Source of the DNA: Priapulus caudatus
Lineage: Eukaryota; Priapulida; Priapulimorpha; Priapulimorphida; Priapulidae
Length of the DNA stretch: 31,052 nt
NCBI RefSeq assembly: GCF_000485595.1
Contig: NW_014577187.1
Location: forward strand, 665,846-696,897
Direction of reading: 5' to 3'
A program made the translations under genes and the position numbers. Below the pieces are notes generated by a model. It was given only the letters and a program-made list of their open reading frames with translations. It was not told the DNA's origin and did no database searches. Every line of letters starts with the position of its first letter. The stretch's first letter is position 1. Shown in pieces: positions 21,751 through 30,961 of this stretch.

Positions 21751-21908
21751 TTCTCGCTGTACTCGCTCCGCCAGCGTTGCCGCCCGATCGGCTCATGTGA
21801 GCGAAAATTATGGGATGACGAGTCGGCGGCGTCGTCGTCGGCTTGTCTTCCCCCGGCGGTGAACGCGTGCCGACGTTCGAAGCGTGGGTTGTAGCGTCTC
21901 TCGTCTAT
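21751..21908 (-). other. Probable 5' UTR part of the same exon
   Basis: The stretch begins after the acceptor TTTCATTTACAG (AG at 21909-21910). All three frames through it are closed or lack continuity with the long frame, so it is best read as leader sequence of a spliced transcript. This is inference; the upstream exon was not located. Confidence 0.4.
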
Positions 21909-21910
21909 CT

Positions 21911-22604
21911 GTAAATGAAACGGGGTAATATTTATCAACGCCGCAGAGTGGCAGCACCTACGCACGCATTTCGCGGAATCGAGGTCGCGCGATGCGTTAG
22001 TCAGAAAAAGTTGGAATAATTCGTTTCGCTATAACTCGCGCTGCTGGCTTCGTTTCCTAGTTTTCTCCGTGTTTCGTTGACGTTCTTTCCTTCCTAGAAA
22101 TCTCCCACGTTATACCTGCGTTTCTGCGTACGTAGACAGCGAAAGCTATAGCAGTCTGGTCGGATAATCACTCTATGGCATAACAGTAGCAGCGTAGTAG
22201 CAGTATAATGGTGTACAAGTGTTGCGAGAGCGGTTGCGTAACAATGTTGCTAGCAGCAATAACAAACTATACGTGCTATCGCTGCACCGGTCGCGCGTTG
22301 ACTAAGCGAGACAAAGTTCAGCGGGGAAGTTTTCTTCGCCGATTTTGCGGCCGTGGTATGCGTGCGCGCACGCCGCGTATGACACATGCGCGGTGGCCAG
22401 CTATATCAGCTGAGTCAAGCGATAGGAGGCACCTAGCGGCTGCTACTGCTACTGCTACTGCTGCTGGTGGCGGTTGGTAGGCAGACGGGGGCAGTGAGTA
22501 CACGAGTTACTGCTGTTAGCGCTGCCAACCACGTCGCTTAGCCGAACTAACGATTGTAATCAGAATGGAGAGCGCGTCACGCACGCCAATGTACACGTGG
22601 GTGG
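21911..22604. other. Spacer upstream of the minus-strand gene
   Basis: CpG-rich with a short (CTG/CTA)n run at about 22438-22470. It may contain the leader exon and promoter of that gene, but I cannot place them. Confidence 0.35.
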
Positions 22605-22625
22605 TGACGTCACCGCGCATGCGCA
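22605..22625. promoter_or_regulatory. CRE (TGACGTCA) plus NRF1-type palindrome (GCGCATGCGCA)
   Basis: A perfect CRE at 22605-22612 lies two bases from a GCGCATGCGCA palindrome at 22615-22625, within a CpG-rich stretch. Known: both motifs mark TATA-less CpG promoters across animals (CREB/ATF and NRF1). It lies about 0.85 kb upstream of the minus-strand start codon at 21750, so it may drive that gene. An E-box-like CACGTG is just to the left (22595-22600). Confidence 0.5.
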
Positions 22626-22954
22626 GTAGCGACGAGCGCGCGTGCGTGTCCGTGCACGTTCGCCGGCGTGCGTGCGCGCTCGTCGCAAATCCAGCGCGCG
22701 CGCTGCCCCCCCCCCGCGTGTAAACCGCGCACGTCTTTGTCTATTTCGTATTTTAATACGCACGCACATGTGTGTAAGTGACACTCATGTACATTTTTAT
22801 GATTTTTTTTATTATATACGAACGCGTGTACCTCGCATAGCTTGCACACGTGCGCGTTTACACGTCGCGCCTCAGTACGCCGAGTTTAATTAATATAAAA
22901 ATAATTCATTCACGAATTTTTAGGTTTCACTGTATAGCGTGCGTGCGTACTTGG

Positions 22955-23144
22955 GCAGATAAGGTATATGTCTTCCTAACCTCTGTTTGACCTGGCTCGT
23001 TTAGCTATTTCTGACTAACCCTAACCCTGGTAACTATCTGATATGGTTGGGGTTAGGGTTAGGGTTAGGGTTAGGGTTAGTCAGAAATAGCTAAACGAGC
23101 CAGGTCAAAAAGAGGTCAGGGAGACAGACCCTACGGGCCGGGCC
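22955..23144. mobile_element. Telomere-repeat foldback element with 8-bp target duplication
   Basis: About 190 bp flanked by GTACTTGG at 22947-22954 and 23145-23152. The interior is a perfect 42-bp inverted repeat (22986-23027 and 23068-23109). Its inner ends are telomeric: about two CCCTAA on the left arm and about five GGGTTA on the right. The left end GGCAGATA recurs in the element at 28865. There is no coding capacity. The paralogous site in the second tRNA unit (23696-23703) lacks the insert. Confidence 0.8.
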
Positions 23145-23396
23145 GTACTTGGTAGGAAGCATAAATTCGAAATACATCGGCTGTATGTGGTGGTGTATAC
23201 AGGCACTCTAGATAGCAGTCCCTCTGTAATAGACAGCACATATACACACTTGTACCGCAGCCTTGTACAGTCATCTAACTTTAAAAACAAACAACACAGA
23301 TACTGTCACAAATGACAAAGTCCGTAATTTGTTGTCCAGCACGTAAGCATAGAGGAAATGCAAACAGATAGAAGAAGTGAAAACACATAATATGAC

Positions 23397-23413
23397 GTCT
23401 CTGTGGCGCAATT

Positions 23414-23446
<33 letters not shown>

Positions 23447-23470
23447 TTGGTTCGAGTCCAACCAGGGACG
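23397..23470 (+). tRNA. tRNA-Asn (GTT), copy 1
   Basis: A 74-nt cloverleaf. The acceptor stem GTCTCTG pairs with CAGGGAC, with discriminator G. The A box is TGGCGCAATTGG, the anticodon loop CTGTTAA has anticodon GTT at 23431-23433, and the B box is GGTTCGAGTCC. A TTTT terminator follows at 23477-23480. There is no intron, and no CCA is encoded, as expected for a eukaryotic nuclear tRNA gene. Confidence 0.97.
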
Positions 23471-23935
23471 CTACACTTTTACCTTAACAAAATAGTACAA
23501 TGTTATAATACTGCGTGTGCCTCGCATAGTTCGCGTGATTGCATGCCTTGTGGCGCGGGCGTGTGCGCGTTCACTCGTCGCTCTTCGTTAATAAGTTACT
23601 CGTGATTACTCGTCTAAGTAAGAAAATTATTATAAAAATCATTTATTTACGCATTCTCAGGGTAGGCCCCTACACTGTACAGCCTGCGTGTGCATGTACT
23701 TGGTAGGAGGTTTGAATTCAAAATACAACGGGAGTATGCCGTGGTGTGTACAGGCATCACACTCTAGATAGCTGTGCCGCCTCTGTGACCACCTCTGTGA
23801 TAGATATCACCATATCACTTATACACACTTGCACTACTGCCTTTTACAGTCATATATCTTCACAAACACAAATGTCAATGTCCGGAATTTGTTGCACAGC
23901 ACGTAAGCATAGAAGAAGCGCGAAACAAACACATC

Positions 23936-23952
23936 GTCTCTGTGGCGCAATT

Positions 23953-23985
<33 letters not shown>

Positions 23986-24009
23986 TTGGTTCGAGTCCAA
24001 CCAGGGACG
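23936..24009 (+). tRNA. tRNA-Asn (GTT), copy 2
   Basis: Identical over all 74 nt to the copy 539 bp upstream; anticodon GTT at 23970-23972, TTTTT terminator at 24016-24020. The flanking sequence is similar but clearly diverged, so the gene body appears to be under constraint. Confidence 0.97.
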
Positions 24010-24045
24010 CTACACTTTTTATTCTAACAGAATAGTACAATGTTA

Positions 24046-24670
24046 TCACAATAAAAATCGTTTCGGGACAGCACAATCGCTTCTTTATTGCCTTTTTTGG
24101 TTGATTGCGTCTGGATTTGATTTCACGAGTGAGTCGCGGGTGTTATTTTGTTATTTTCGCCTCCCTAATCCCTATGCAAACGCCAATGTAATCAGCATTG
24201 TTTGGTTAGCTTGTGCGATTTATCGTGGTCCGTATTTTGTTTATACAAGATGCAAATCGAGCTTATAACATGCAATAGAGGTCAGGGTTCTTCTATCTCG
24301 TTCAAATTGGACATTTTTGTGCGACGTGTGGTCGAGTGTAATATTTATTCTTCCAATATACACGTATTATTCTTTCAATATTCAATACGCTACTTTCGCG
24401 TAATAAACATTTCACTGTCTTTGTCTCGCGCTGCCTCTATCCATATCCCGCACCCACACACCCTTCCCCACCCTATACCAACCTCTCTTTCTTTTTTCCT
24501 TTCAATTTCTGTCTGTCTGTCTTTCCCTATCTCTATTGGCCGGTTCTCTTACGCGCGCGCTCTCTCTCCCACCTCTGCCTTTCTCTCGGGCACTTTCTCT
24601 CCGCGTCTCTCTCTCCCTTTCCCTGGTGCACTTTCACCCCGCCTCTCTTTCCCCCTTTCCCTCCTTCTTT
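24046..24670. other. Unassigned spacer, pyrimidine-rich at right
   Basis: No gene; CT-rich impure tract from about 24480 to 24670. Confidence 0.4.
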
Positions 24671-24689
24671 AACGTCATCGGCCTCACTC

Positions 24690-24740
24690 ACACGCACGCA
24701 CACACGCGCGCGCGCGCACGTACACGCGCGCGCACACACG
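24690..24740 (+). repeat. (CA)/(CG)n alternating tract
   Basis: Alternating purine-pyrimidine CACG/CGCG repeats, a classic Z-DNA-prone sequence. Confidence 0.85.
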
Positions 24741-24829
24741 CCCTAATCACCGCGAGACCTTCGCCCGCAGCACGAGAACGTTATCCATTTTCGTTGATTA
24801 AAGTGAATCGGCGCAGAAAAAAAAATCGG

Positions 24830-25070
24830 CGCGCAGGCGCTCGTGCGTGAGATGACGTGGGCTGGTGTGCGCGTGCGCGTCCGGCCCAGCAGACGCGGCG
24901 ATGTGGTGCTAGCGCGGGACTCCGCAGCGGCAGCAGCCGCGGCGGCAGCGGCAAATGCCGCGTGCGTGTGTATCGCGCGCGCGTGTGCGGCAGCACGCAG
25001 GGTCGCGCGGCACCGCGGCGGGGTCGTGTAGCTAGCTACCACGGCGGGGTTGGCACGACGGCACCGGCGA
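24830..25070. other. CpG-rich island-like stretch
   Basis: Dense CpG with a GCGG/CAGC run at about 24925-24960. It could be a promoter; no transcript can be assigned. Confidence 0.35.
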
Positions 25071-25175
25071 GACAATAACATCCTCACACGATAACTTTAC
25101 GTACGCGAATGCGCACGAATTTATGTATGCGTGGCTGAGCTTGTGTGCATGCGTCGTGCGTGCGTGTCTGCGTAT

Positions 25176-25177
25176 AT

Positions 25178-25220
<43 letters not shown>
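25176..25220. repeat. (TA)n microsatellite
   Basis: A long, almost pure alternating TA run. Confidence 0.95.
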
Positions 25221-25221
<1 letters not shown>

Positions 25222-25697
25222 TATATGCGTGTGAATAATATATTAGTTTATGATGATTACATCTTCCATGAGCCGCGGCTGCGGTCCACCGCGTATATCT
25301 CACCTACTACAAGCATGCACTCCTGCTTTCCCGCGTTCACGGCTGCCCAATACAGCCGCCCCCGTCACAGCCGCCCCCCCCACGTCACAGTGCGTCCGGT
25401 CATAGTAGCTTTCTCGACAACCCTCCCCCTCCCCCGTGTCCGCGCGCTACAATAGCGTGTGGCGCATCATTTTGAGGCAGCCTGCCGTGTTGACGCCGCG
25501 GGCACCACGCTCCCCGCAGTGCGCGCATGAGGAGCACGGTCATCATGCATCTGATTATAGCGTATCCGAACTAAGCTCACCCGCCGCGCGCCAACCGGAT
25601 CCGCGAATGCATGCCGATGAAAAGCCGATTATTTCTTGTCCGCGACGCGACGCCAGCGTTGTCACACGCGTCACGACAGTTACGCGACATCGGCGAC

Positions 25698-26005
25698 CGT
25701 GTAGCAGCTACTGATACTGCTGCTGCTGGTGGTGGTGGTTTTATAGCTGCTGCTAGTGCTAATGCTGCTTCTGCTGCTGCTAGTGCTGCTACTGCTGTTG
25801 CTGCTACTGCTGCTGCTACTACTACTGCTGCTACTGCTGCTGCTACTACTGCTGCTGCTACTGTTGCTGCTGCCGATGGTGGTGGTGCTGCTACTGTTGT
25901 TGCTGCTGCTGCTGCTACTGCTGCTGCTGTTGCCGTTGTTGTTACTGCTACTGCTGCTGCTGTTGCTGCTGCTGATGGTGGTGCAGGTGCTGCTGGTGCT
26001 GCTGC
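25698..26005 (+). repeat. Long (GCT/ACT)n trinucleotide tract
   Basis: About 300 bp of GCT, ACT, GTT and GGT codon-like triplets. One plus-strand frame (25611-26207) reads as Ala/Thr/Val-rich and another as poly-Leu. With no flanking recognisable domain I treat it as a repeat, not a gene. Confidence 0.85.
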
Positions 26006-26209
26006 CACAGAGCGCGTGTATACCCTACACGCATCATCGTCGTCAGCCGTGTATCCTAACAACTCTATGATAGGGTCGGTTACCATGATACACACGAGGT
26101 CACGATTAGTCACCGCGTCTCACTGTGTCGGCGATTACAATATTCCACGCGTTGCTGCTTGCACGCGAGAACGCGAGTTGAAAAACAGTCGAAATATGAG
26201 GATGTAGTA

Positions 26210-27880
26210 GGGTCTGTTATAATAGATGCCGCCTGGAGCTGTAATCCTACTATATCCACAAACAACAATAAAGGAAAGAGTGCTATGATTTCACTTGATT
26301 TCTCGTATTTTTATTCTGGTTTTATTCTATTTCCATGATCACTCGTTGGTTTCGCAAGTAGCGTGGACAGTGAGATTATATATATCCTGGTCTACCGTCT
26401 AAAAATATGATCATAATAACTAGCTTCGTCAGAGACTAACGAATTCATCGCCTACTCATTTAATAAATATTTACGACAAGAAATTAGCATGGTAACCGAC
26501 ACACAGCCAAACATTATTATATATGATTACACGCACGTGCACTGTTAACCTGTATTTAGGAACTGTCAACGCACGCGCGCACAACAATACAATTGTAATG
26601 CAATTTCATACAATGCAATTGTCAGTATTGCGCAATCCTCGGCTGAGACTTGCATGAACATGCACAGTTCACATCCAGGGGCCACATCGTCCCCATTGTA
26701 ATTTATTTGCAGCGAGCGAAACGCGTCCCCTCATTTTACGCGGGGTGCATATCTATACGAGGTAAATACAGTCATCGCGAAATTTCGCTACGAAATATCT
26801 ACATTTACATCTTTAATCGGTAAACGTAACCGACATCCGCCCCCCCCCCAACAATAACAAGCGGGTGTGTGTGGGGAGTGCTATGACGCACGCGCAGAAT
26901 ACCAGGTGCTACTCTATCTGGCACTGTCAGCGCGATGAGTATAAGGATAAACTAGGTCAAGTTAGTGTGCACATCTCACGCGACATCACGAAACACTTAC
27001 CTCTCTCTTTCGTGCGTTGCTCTCTAATCGAACTATTTCGTAGTCATTTCGACGCGGGAGAACAACAGTCTGAACAGAGTGTGGAGATTCGTTAACATGA
27101 ATATTTTTTATCACTAGTTGATCGTCTTCTTTCAGGCGTTTAACACCACAAAGAAGGAAATCAGGTTGGGATCGCTCGTCGCTTAGTTTTCACGCACTCT
27201 CTTCAACACACGGACAGTCGTTGTTCGCAAATTGCACCTAAATCACTCACTCACAGACGGGTCGCCGGCTTTGCTCTATGACTGTACACGCGAGCCGGAG
27301 TTTGTTTATAGAAATTACCTCATCGACACGTGATGCCGGGCTCGACTAATCAGGAAATTCAGTCGGGTAAGTGGGCGTGGCTAACAAGCTAGCACCGCCT
27401 CGCAGAACACGCGTTAGAGCTGTCTATCCAGCTGTCCCAGCAAATAATACGGAACCCTTGTTCAATTACTATCGTCATACAGTTTAGGCGAGCTTAAAAA
27501 CTATTTCACGCGCGTATAAATTCAATTAACAGAGATAGTCATAGCCATAAAACTAATGAGTAATTCGACTGAATTTATTATGCCAATTTCATTAATACAA
27601 ACGCACTGAGAGGCAATAGGTCTCGTGCTCTAAGTCACGCTATAACATTTTATTTAATATTATGATAAAGAAACTATACACACAGCGAGACGAGTTGTAC
27701 AACAGTAAACATTTAAATACATAACATACAAAAAACTGGGTGCAAACCGAATTAATAGTCATGAAAGAATGATACTGATAAGTCAACTTTCCAATGCTAA
27801 AAGCACCGTCTGCAGATTACAATAACATTCTGCAGGGATGCAACTCCTAGCATATAGCGCCATGTACTCCCAACAAAAAG
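26210..27880. other. Unassigned spacer between tracts
   Basis: Mostly AT-rich. A small acceptor-like TCTTCTTTCAG at about 27126-27136 is followed by a short open stretch. I see no recognisable gene. Confidence 0.4.
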
Positions 27881-27887
27881 GATTAAG

Positions 27888-28010
27888 GAGAGGAGGAGGA
27901 GGAAGAAGAAGAAGAAGAAGAAGAAGAAGAAGAAGAAGAAGAAGAAGAAGAAGAAGAAGAAGAAGAAGATTATGATGATAATGATGATGAAGAAGATGAT
28001 AGTGGATAAG
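27888..28010 (+). repeat. (GGA)n(GAA)n(GAT)n purine-rich tract
   Basis: GGA units, then about 20 GAA units to 27969, then GAT/GAA. Long homopurine GAA runs can form triplex (H-DNA). It lies about 0.6 kb past the LIN52 stop. Confidence 0.95.
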
Positions 28011-28506
28011 AAGGTGAAGAAGATGAAAGGGGAAAAAGGAAGCTATGACACATTAGGCTGGGCTAACGAGCATGAGCAGGTAAATACTGTAAGATTGCCC
28101 TACTATTGTCCAGTATCCCACTGCACCGAGAGAAGTGCATATGGGTCACATCCTCTTGTCTCTATAAAAGCCAACACAGGGCACCGCCTAGGCTTGTTAT
28201 AGAAGGTTCCGACTTGTAACTCTAACATGATTTTTACATATAAAGTATTTTCCCACATTAAGAAACAAACATACTCAACATGCAAAATGTTTTGTACAAT
28301 TAGATTTCAGTGTGAATAAACGAGACACATCTTAAAATGAATTGGTCACTAACGTCATATAGTAAAGTCAGCATTACTAGAACACGTGACAATATCAATC
28401 AAGTAAATTTCAATAACACCTATCCTAAACGGTTTCAGTGCCCGGTCGAGTTCACTTCTACCTATGATCCATTCCCTGTTAAGATGTAACCCTAGCATTT
28501 AAAAAA

Positions 28507-28512
28507 TTTAAT
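28507..28512 (-). promoter_or_regulatory. Candidate LIN52 polyadenylation signal (ATTAAA)
   Basis: ATTAAA lies on the minus strand about 100 bases past the LIN52 stop. I saw no AATAAA between there and about 28200. This is the common variant hexamer; use is inferred from position only. Confidence 0.35.
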
Positions 28513-28614
28513 GCACTACGTGATAGATTATACAAAAAAATCTCAAACAACTGTATAATGATAAATACTGTATGAAGTAATGCACTGGTTATGATGACAT
28601 CTAGTAAACGTCAT

Positions 28615-28679
28615 CTATTTCTTCTTGACACGGCCTTTATTAAGGATGTTCAGGAATTTTCCTCTGGTCATTTCTCGAG
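28615..28679 (-). CDS. LIN52: LIN52 terminal exon
   Basis: The acceptor TTTCTTTCAG is followed by 20 codons, REMTRGKFLNIL then NKGRVKKK, and a TAG stop at 28615-28617. REMTRGKFLNIL is the invariant LIN52 tail; the last eight residues form a lysine-rich extension. Confidence 0.97.
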
Positions 28680-30687
28680 CTGAAAGAAATATAATTATCA
28701 TAACCTTATATAAATATCATAACAACATAAGAATTATACAATAAGCTGACAATGATACATACAATAGATGCTTTCAATGTTTTTATAACAAAATTTCTAA
28801 AAAGAATCGTCATGCTATAATATATTCATTTTATTTGTGTACACTTGGTAAGGAGTGAAAATTAGCACCCGGCAGATAGATGCGATATGATGACTACTAG
28901 GCACTTAGGATATGACTACTAGGCACTTAAAAAAAAAAACCTAACCCTAACCCTAAAAAAAAAAAAATAATAAAGTGCCTAGTAGTCATATCATATCGCA
29001 TCTTTCTGCCAACACCGAAAATTACTGCTGACAAATTTCCACACAACACGTGTGACTCCCTCTGGTGTTAGAAGGTGCCCGTGATTCGGAGCCAGTTCTG
29101 ATAAAACGCGGTACGTAATCTGTGGCAACCTTCATATCAATTGACTTTTATATGACAATATGCACGTTACATATAATGGAAATTACATTTATATCTTTCA
29201 TCGGATAATTGTGATAGCATTGAAACCAAACAGAGATTTGCGCATGATAAACTCACAATAATAGTTACTAGAACACCTAAATAGTAAAGAGTAGAACATT
29301 TCCACTACAGTTAAGTTGTTTAAGTGATGTTAACAAAATTCATGTTAATACTATAACTACCTTCTTCCAGACCTAACTGGTATGCAAGATTCTGCAGCTG
29401 TTTAACTTTGTCAATCAGCCCTGCTGGTGTCAGGCTGCCGAATTCTACAACGAAAATATAATCAACACGGTGGCGCCACCTCTTAGCAGGCATCGCAGTC
29501 TAAAAGTCACAGCATGATTATACTAGCAAAATGCTAAAACACAATATAAAAAAAGATTGCTTGTCATTTTGCCTACGTGGTATAGAGTGTATCCTCATTA
29601 GAAACTTGCAGTACATGTGCTAATCTGTGGTATTGGTCAACACACCTTTAGGAACTTGCAAAGAGGGTGTTGTCAGAAAAACCATACGTTAATACAATAA
29701 GTTATGACTATTATAAGTTATAGCTTGCCACAACTTTTACATCACACTTCACTTAATTTTTTTGGGCATTTTAGACTCATAGCATCATAACTATATTTAT
29801 AAGGTTTGTGACAACGGACTCTTGTATTTCAGCTTAGGAACGGAGGCAGGGACAAACGGTTGATGTTACGAGAAGATGACGATGCAGACATGCACACGCG
29901 TAAGTGCACAGGCACACACCCACGCCCGCGCACATACATACACAAATTATGCCCGTACCTTGCAACATATTGATGTCGTCTTCGTCAATATCCTGCAGCC
30001 ATTTCGGTGGGGTACAGTGCTCAGACAAAGGCTGCAATAGCAGATGAAAAGCATGTATTGTACACATTGACTACTTACTGATTACTATTCAAAAAAGTCC
30101 ATATATCTGTTCTCATTATATATGCGTGCGTGCGTGAGTGCATGTGCGCTAAAATAACAAATGCAAGAGCCAGTTCCTTATAAAAACTATACCACTAGCT
30201 GCATAGCTGCACTTACAATCACATATAGTTATCTCAGTGAATCATTTCACATTATTGCCAGTAGAATATCTATGATGACATTCGTCAAACAGAATTTTGT
30301 TTCTATTATGGCAAATCACTAAATGTCACTTAGTGATATAATACTCACACTATGGCTTGCCACAAATTCTGACACTCCTGGTACTAAAAAACAAATGAAA
30401 ATATATAACAATGGAGAAGCAAAACATAACTTCTCTTCTTCTGCCAATAAAGGTAAATAATGGAATTATTGAATCCTAATGGATAAAATAAGATCTCTTG
30501 AATGATTTTAAACAAAAACTCATTTCTACGCCATTCGTTCTCTCTCTCTCTCTCTTTCTCGCCCTCAGTCTATATATAGTAACATTTCATGGGTTTATTA
30601 TTATTAACGTACTTTTTTCTGGCCACAGGTCTGGGGAAGAGCGGTCCAGTTTTTCAAAACTTAATAATGTCTGCTCCAAGTCATCTG
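28615..30687 (-). CDS. LIN52: LIN52, MuvB/DREAM complex subunit (five exons; first exon outside window)
   Basis: Five minus-strand exons (30613-30687, 30349-30383, 29959-30031, 29361-29444, 28615-28679) join with consistent phases and GT-AG borders into 109 residues ending in a stop. The product matches metazoan LIN52 along its whole length: an LxSxExL motif (LLSFEKL, residues 7-13), RSSPDLWPE (15-23), PGVSEFVAS, PPKWLQDIDEDDINML, LQNLAYQLGL and the C-terminal REMTRGKFLNIL. Human LIN52 is about 116 residues, so only roughly the first ten are missing, presumably on an exon right of 31052. Known for the family: LIN52 belongs to the nuclear MuvB core (with LIN9, LIN37, LIN54, RBBP4). It binds p107/p130 through LxSxExL and a DYRK1A-phosphorylated serine (human Ser28, here Ser17 of the visible part), giving the repressive DREAM complex; MuvB also joins B-MYB to activate mitotic genes. 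The C-terminus is slightly longer and more basic than the human one (NKGRVKKK). The reading frame is intact and the gene is probably functional. Confidence 0.97.
28680..29360 (-). other. LIN52 last intron
   Basis: An AT-rich intron between the last two LIN52 exons. It carries the telomere-repeat foldback element at 28865-29016; otherwise I see nothing in it. Confidence 0.9.
28865..29016. mobile_element. Second telomere-repeat foldback element with 8-bp target duplication
   Basis: About 152 bp flanked by GAAAATTA (28857-28864 and 29017-29024). The inverted arms run from GGCAGATAGATGCGATATGA to its complement ending in CTTTCTGCC. The centre holds A-runs on both sides of CCTAACCCTAACCCTAA. The left arm carries an internal partial duplication of the GACTACTAGGCACTTA stretch. 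It sits in the last LIN52 intron. Confidence 0.8.
29361..29444 (-). CDS. LIN52: LIN52 exon encoding LQNLAYQLGL helix
   Basis: The acceptor is TCGTTGTAG and the donor is GTAGTTAT. The exon has 84 bases in phase 1/1. It encodes FGSLTPAGLIDKVKQLQ then NLAYQLGLEE, the predicted helical C-terminal half that in the family packs with LIN9 within MuvB. The LQNLAYQLGL stretch is identical to vertebrate LIN52 as I recall it. Confidence 0.97.
29959..30031 (-). CDS. LIN52: LIN52 exon encoding PPKW / DDINML core
   Basis: The acceptor is CTATTGCAG and the donor is GTACGG. The exon has 24 codons plus one base and encodes PLSEHCTPPKWLQDIDEDD followed by INMLQ. The PPKW and acidic DDI(N/D)ML motifs are hallmark LIN52 residues. 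Reading past the donor gives a low-complexity Cys/Val tail that is intron. Confidence 0.96.
30349..30383 (-). CDS. LIN52: LIN52 35-bp micro-exon
   Basis: This very short exon has acceptor TTTTTTAG and a strong GTGAGT donor. It encodes PGVSEFVASHS and ends in phase 0, matching the PGVAEF region of vertebrate LIN52. It is easily missed by gene predictors because of its size. Confidence 0.94.
30613..30687 (-). CDS. LIN52: LIN52 exon (first visible): pocket-protein-binding segment
   Basis: The acceptor is CTATTGCAG and the donor is GTACGT. The exon enters in phase 1 and leaves with one base that completes an ATA codon in the next exon. It encodes DDLEQTLLSFEKLDR and SSPDLWPEK, containing the LxSxExL pocket-protein motif and the DYRK1A-type serine before Pro. 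The acceptor is a tandem CAGCAG, so a second in-frame start three bases downstream (30684) is possible. Confidence 0.95.
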
Positions 30688-30961
30688 CTGCAATAGAGAA
30701 AACAATGCTCTATAAACATATACACACAGTACACAAACCTTTTATTTAGTGGCCACATTTACATTAATTCTTGTAAAATATTATTAGCATAACTACCAAG
30801 TCATATTAGTATAAAGCAGAGTTCAAGTGGAGAACCCGTAATTTGTCGGACCTGTCAGACAGAAGGTGGTTATTTATGTAGGTCTGCCAGATTTTACTAG
30901 TGAGCTGGACCTATTGCCCAACACTAGTTTCCCCACAACTGAGTACTCAATATTCACGAGT

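Larger units (their letters stand above)
22829..24045. repeat. Tandem duplication carrying tRNA-Asn
   Basis: Unit 1 (about 22829-23517) and unit 2 (about 23518-24045) share CCTCGCATAG at the left, GTACTTGGTAGGA, ATACACACTTG, CAGCACGTAAGCATAGA, the tRNA and AATAGTACAATGTTAT at the right. The flanks are diverged. Unit 1 is longer because the foldback element at 22955-23144 is inserted in it. Confidence 0.85.

Noticed and set aside
23834-24076. Minus-strand 80-codon frame containing GLEPTTFRLTAERANQLRHRD
   Set aside because: This peptide is the antisense translation of the tRNA-Asn gene, a well-known database artefact.
25611-26207. 198-codon Ala/Thr/Val-rich frame
   Set aside because: Follows from the GCT/ACT tract; other frames over the same bases are equally open (poly-Leu) and the flanks show no conserved protein.
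27137-27165. Possible mini-exon between TCTTCTTTCAG and GTTGGG
   Set aside because: The donor is weak, the exon would be 29 bp, and no neighbouring exon or homology supports it.
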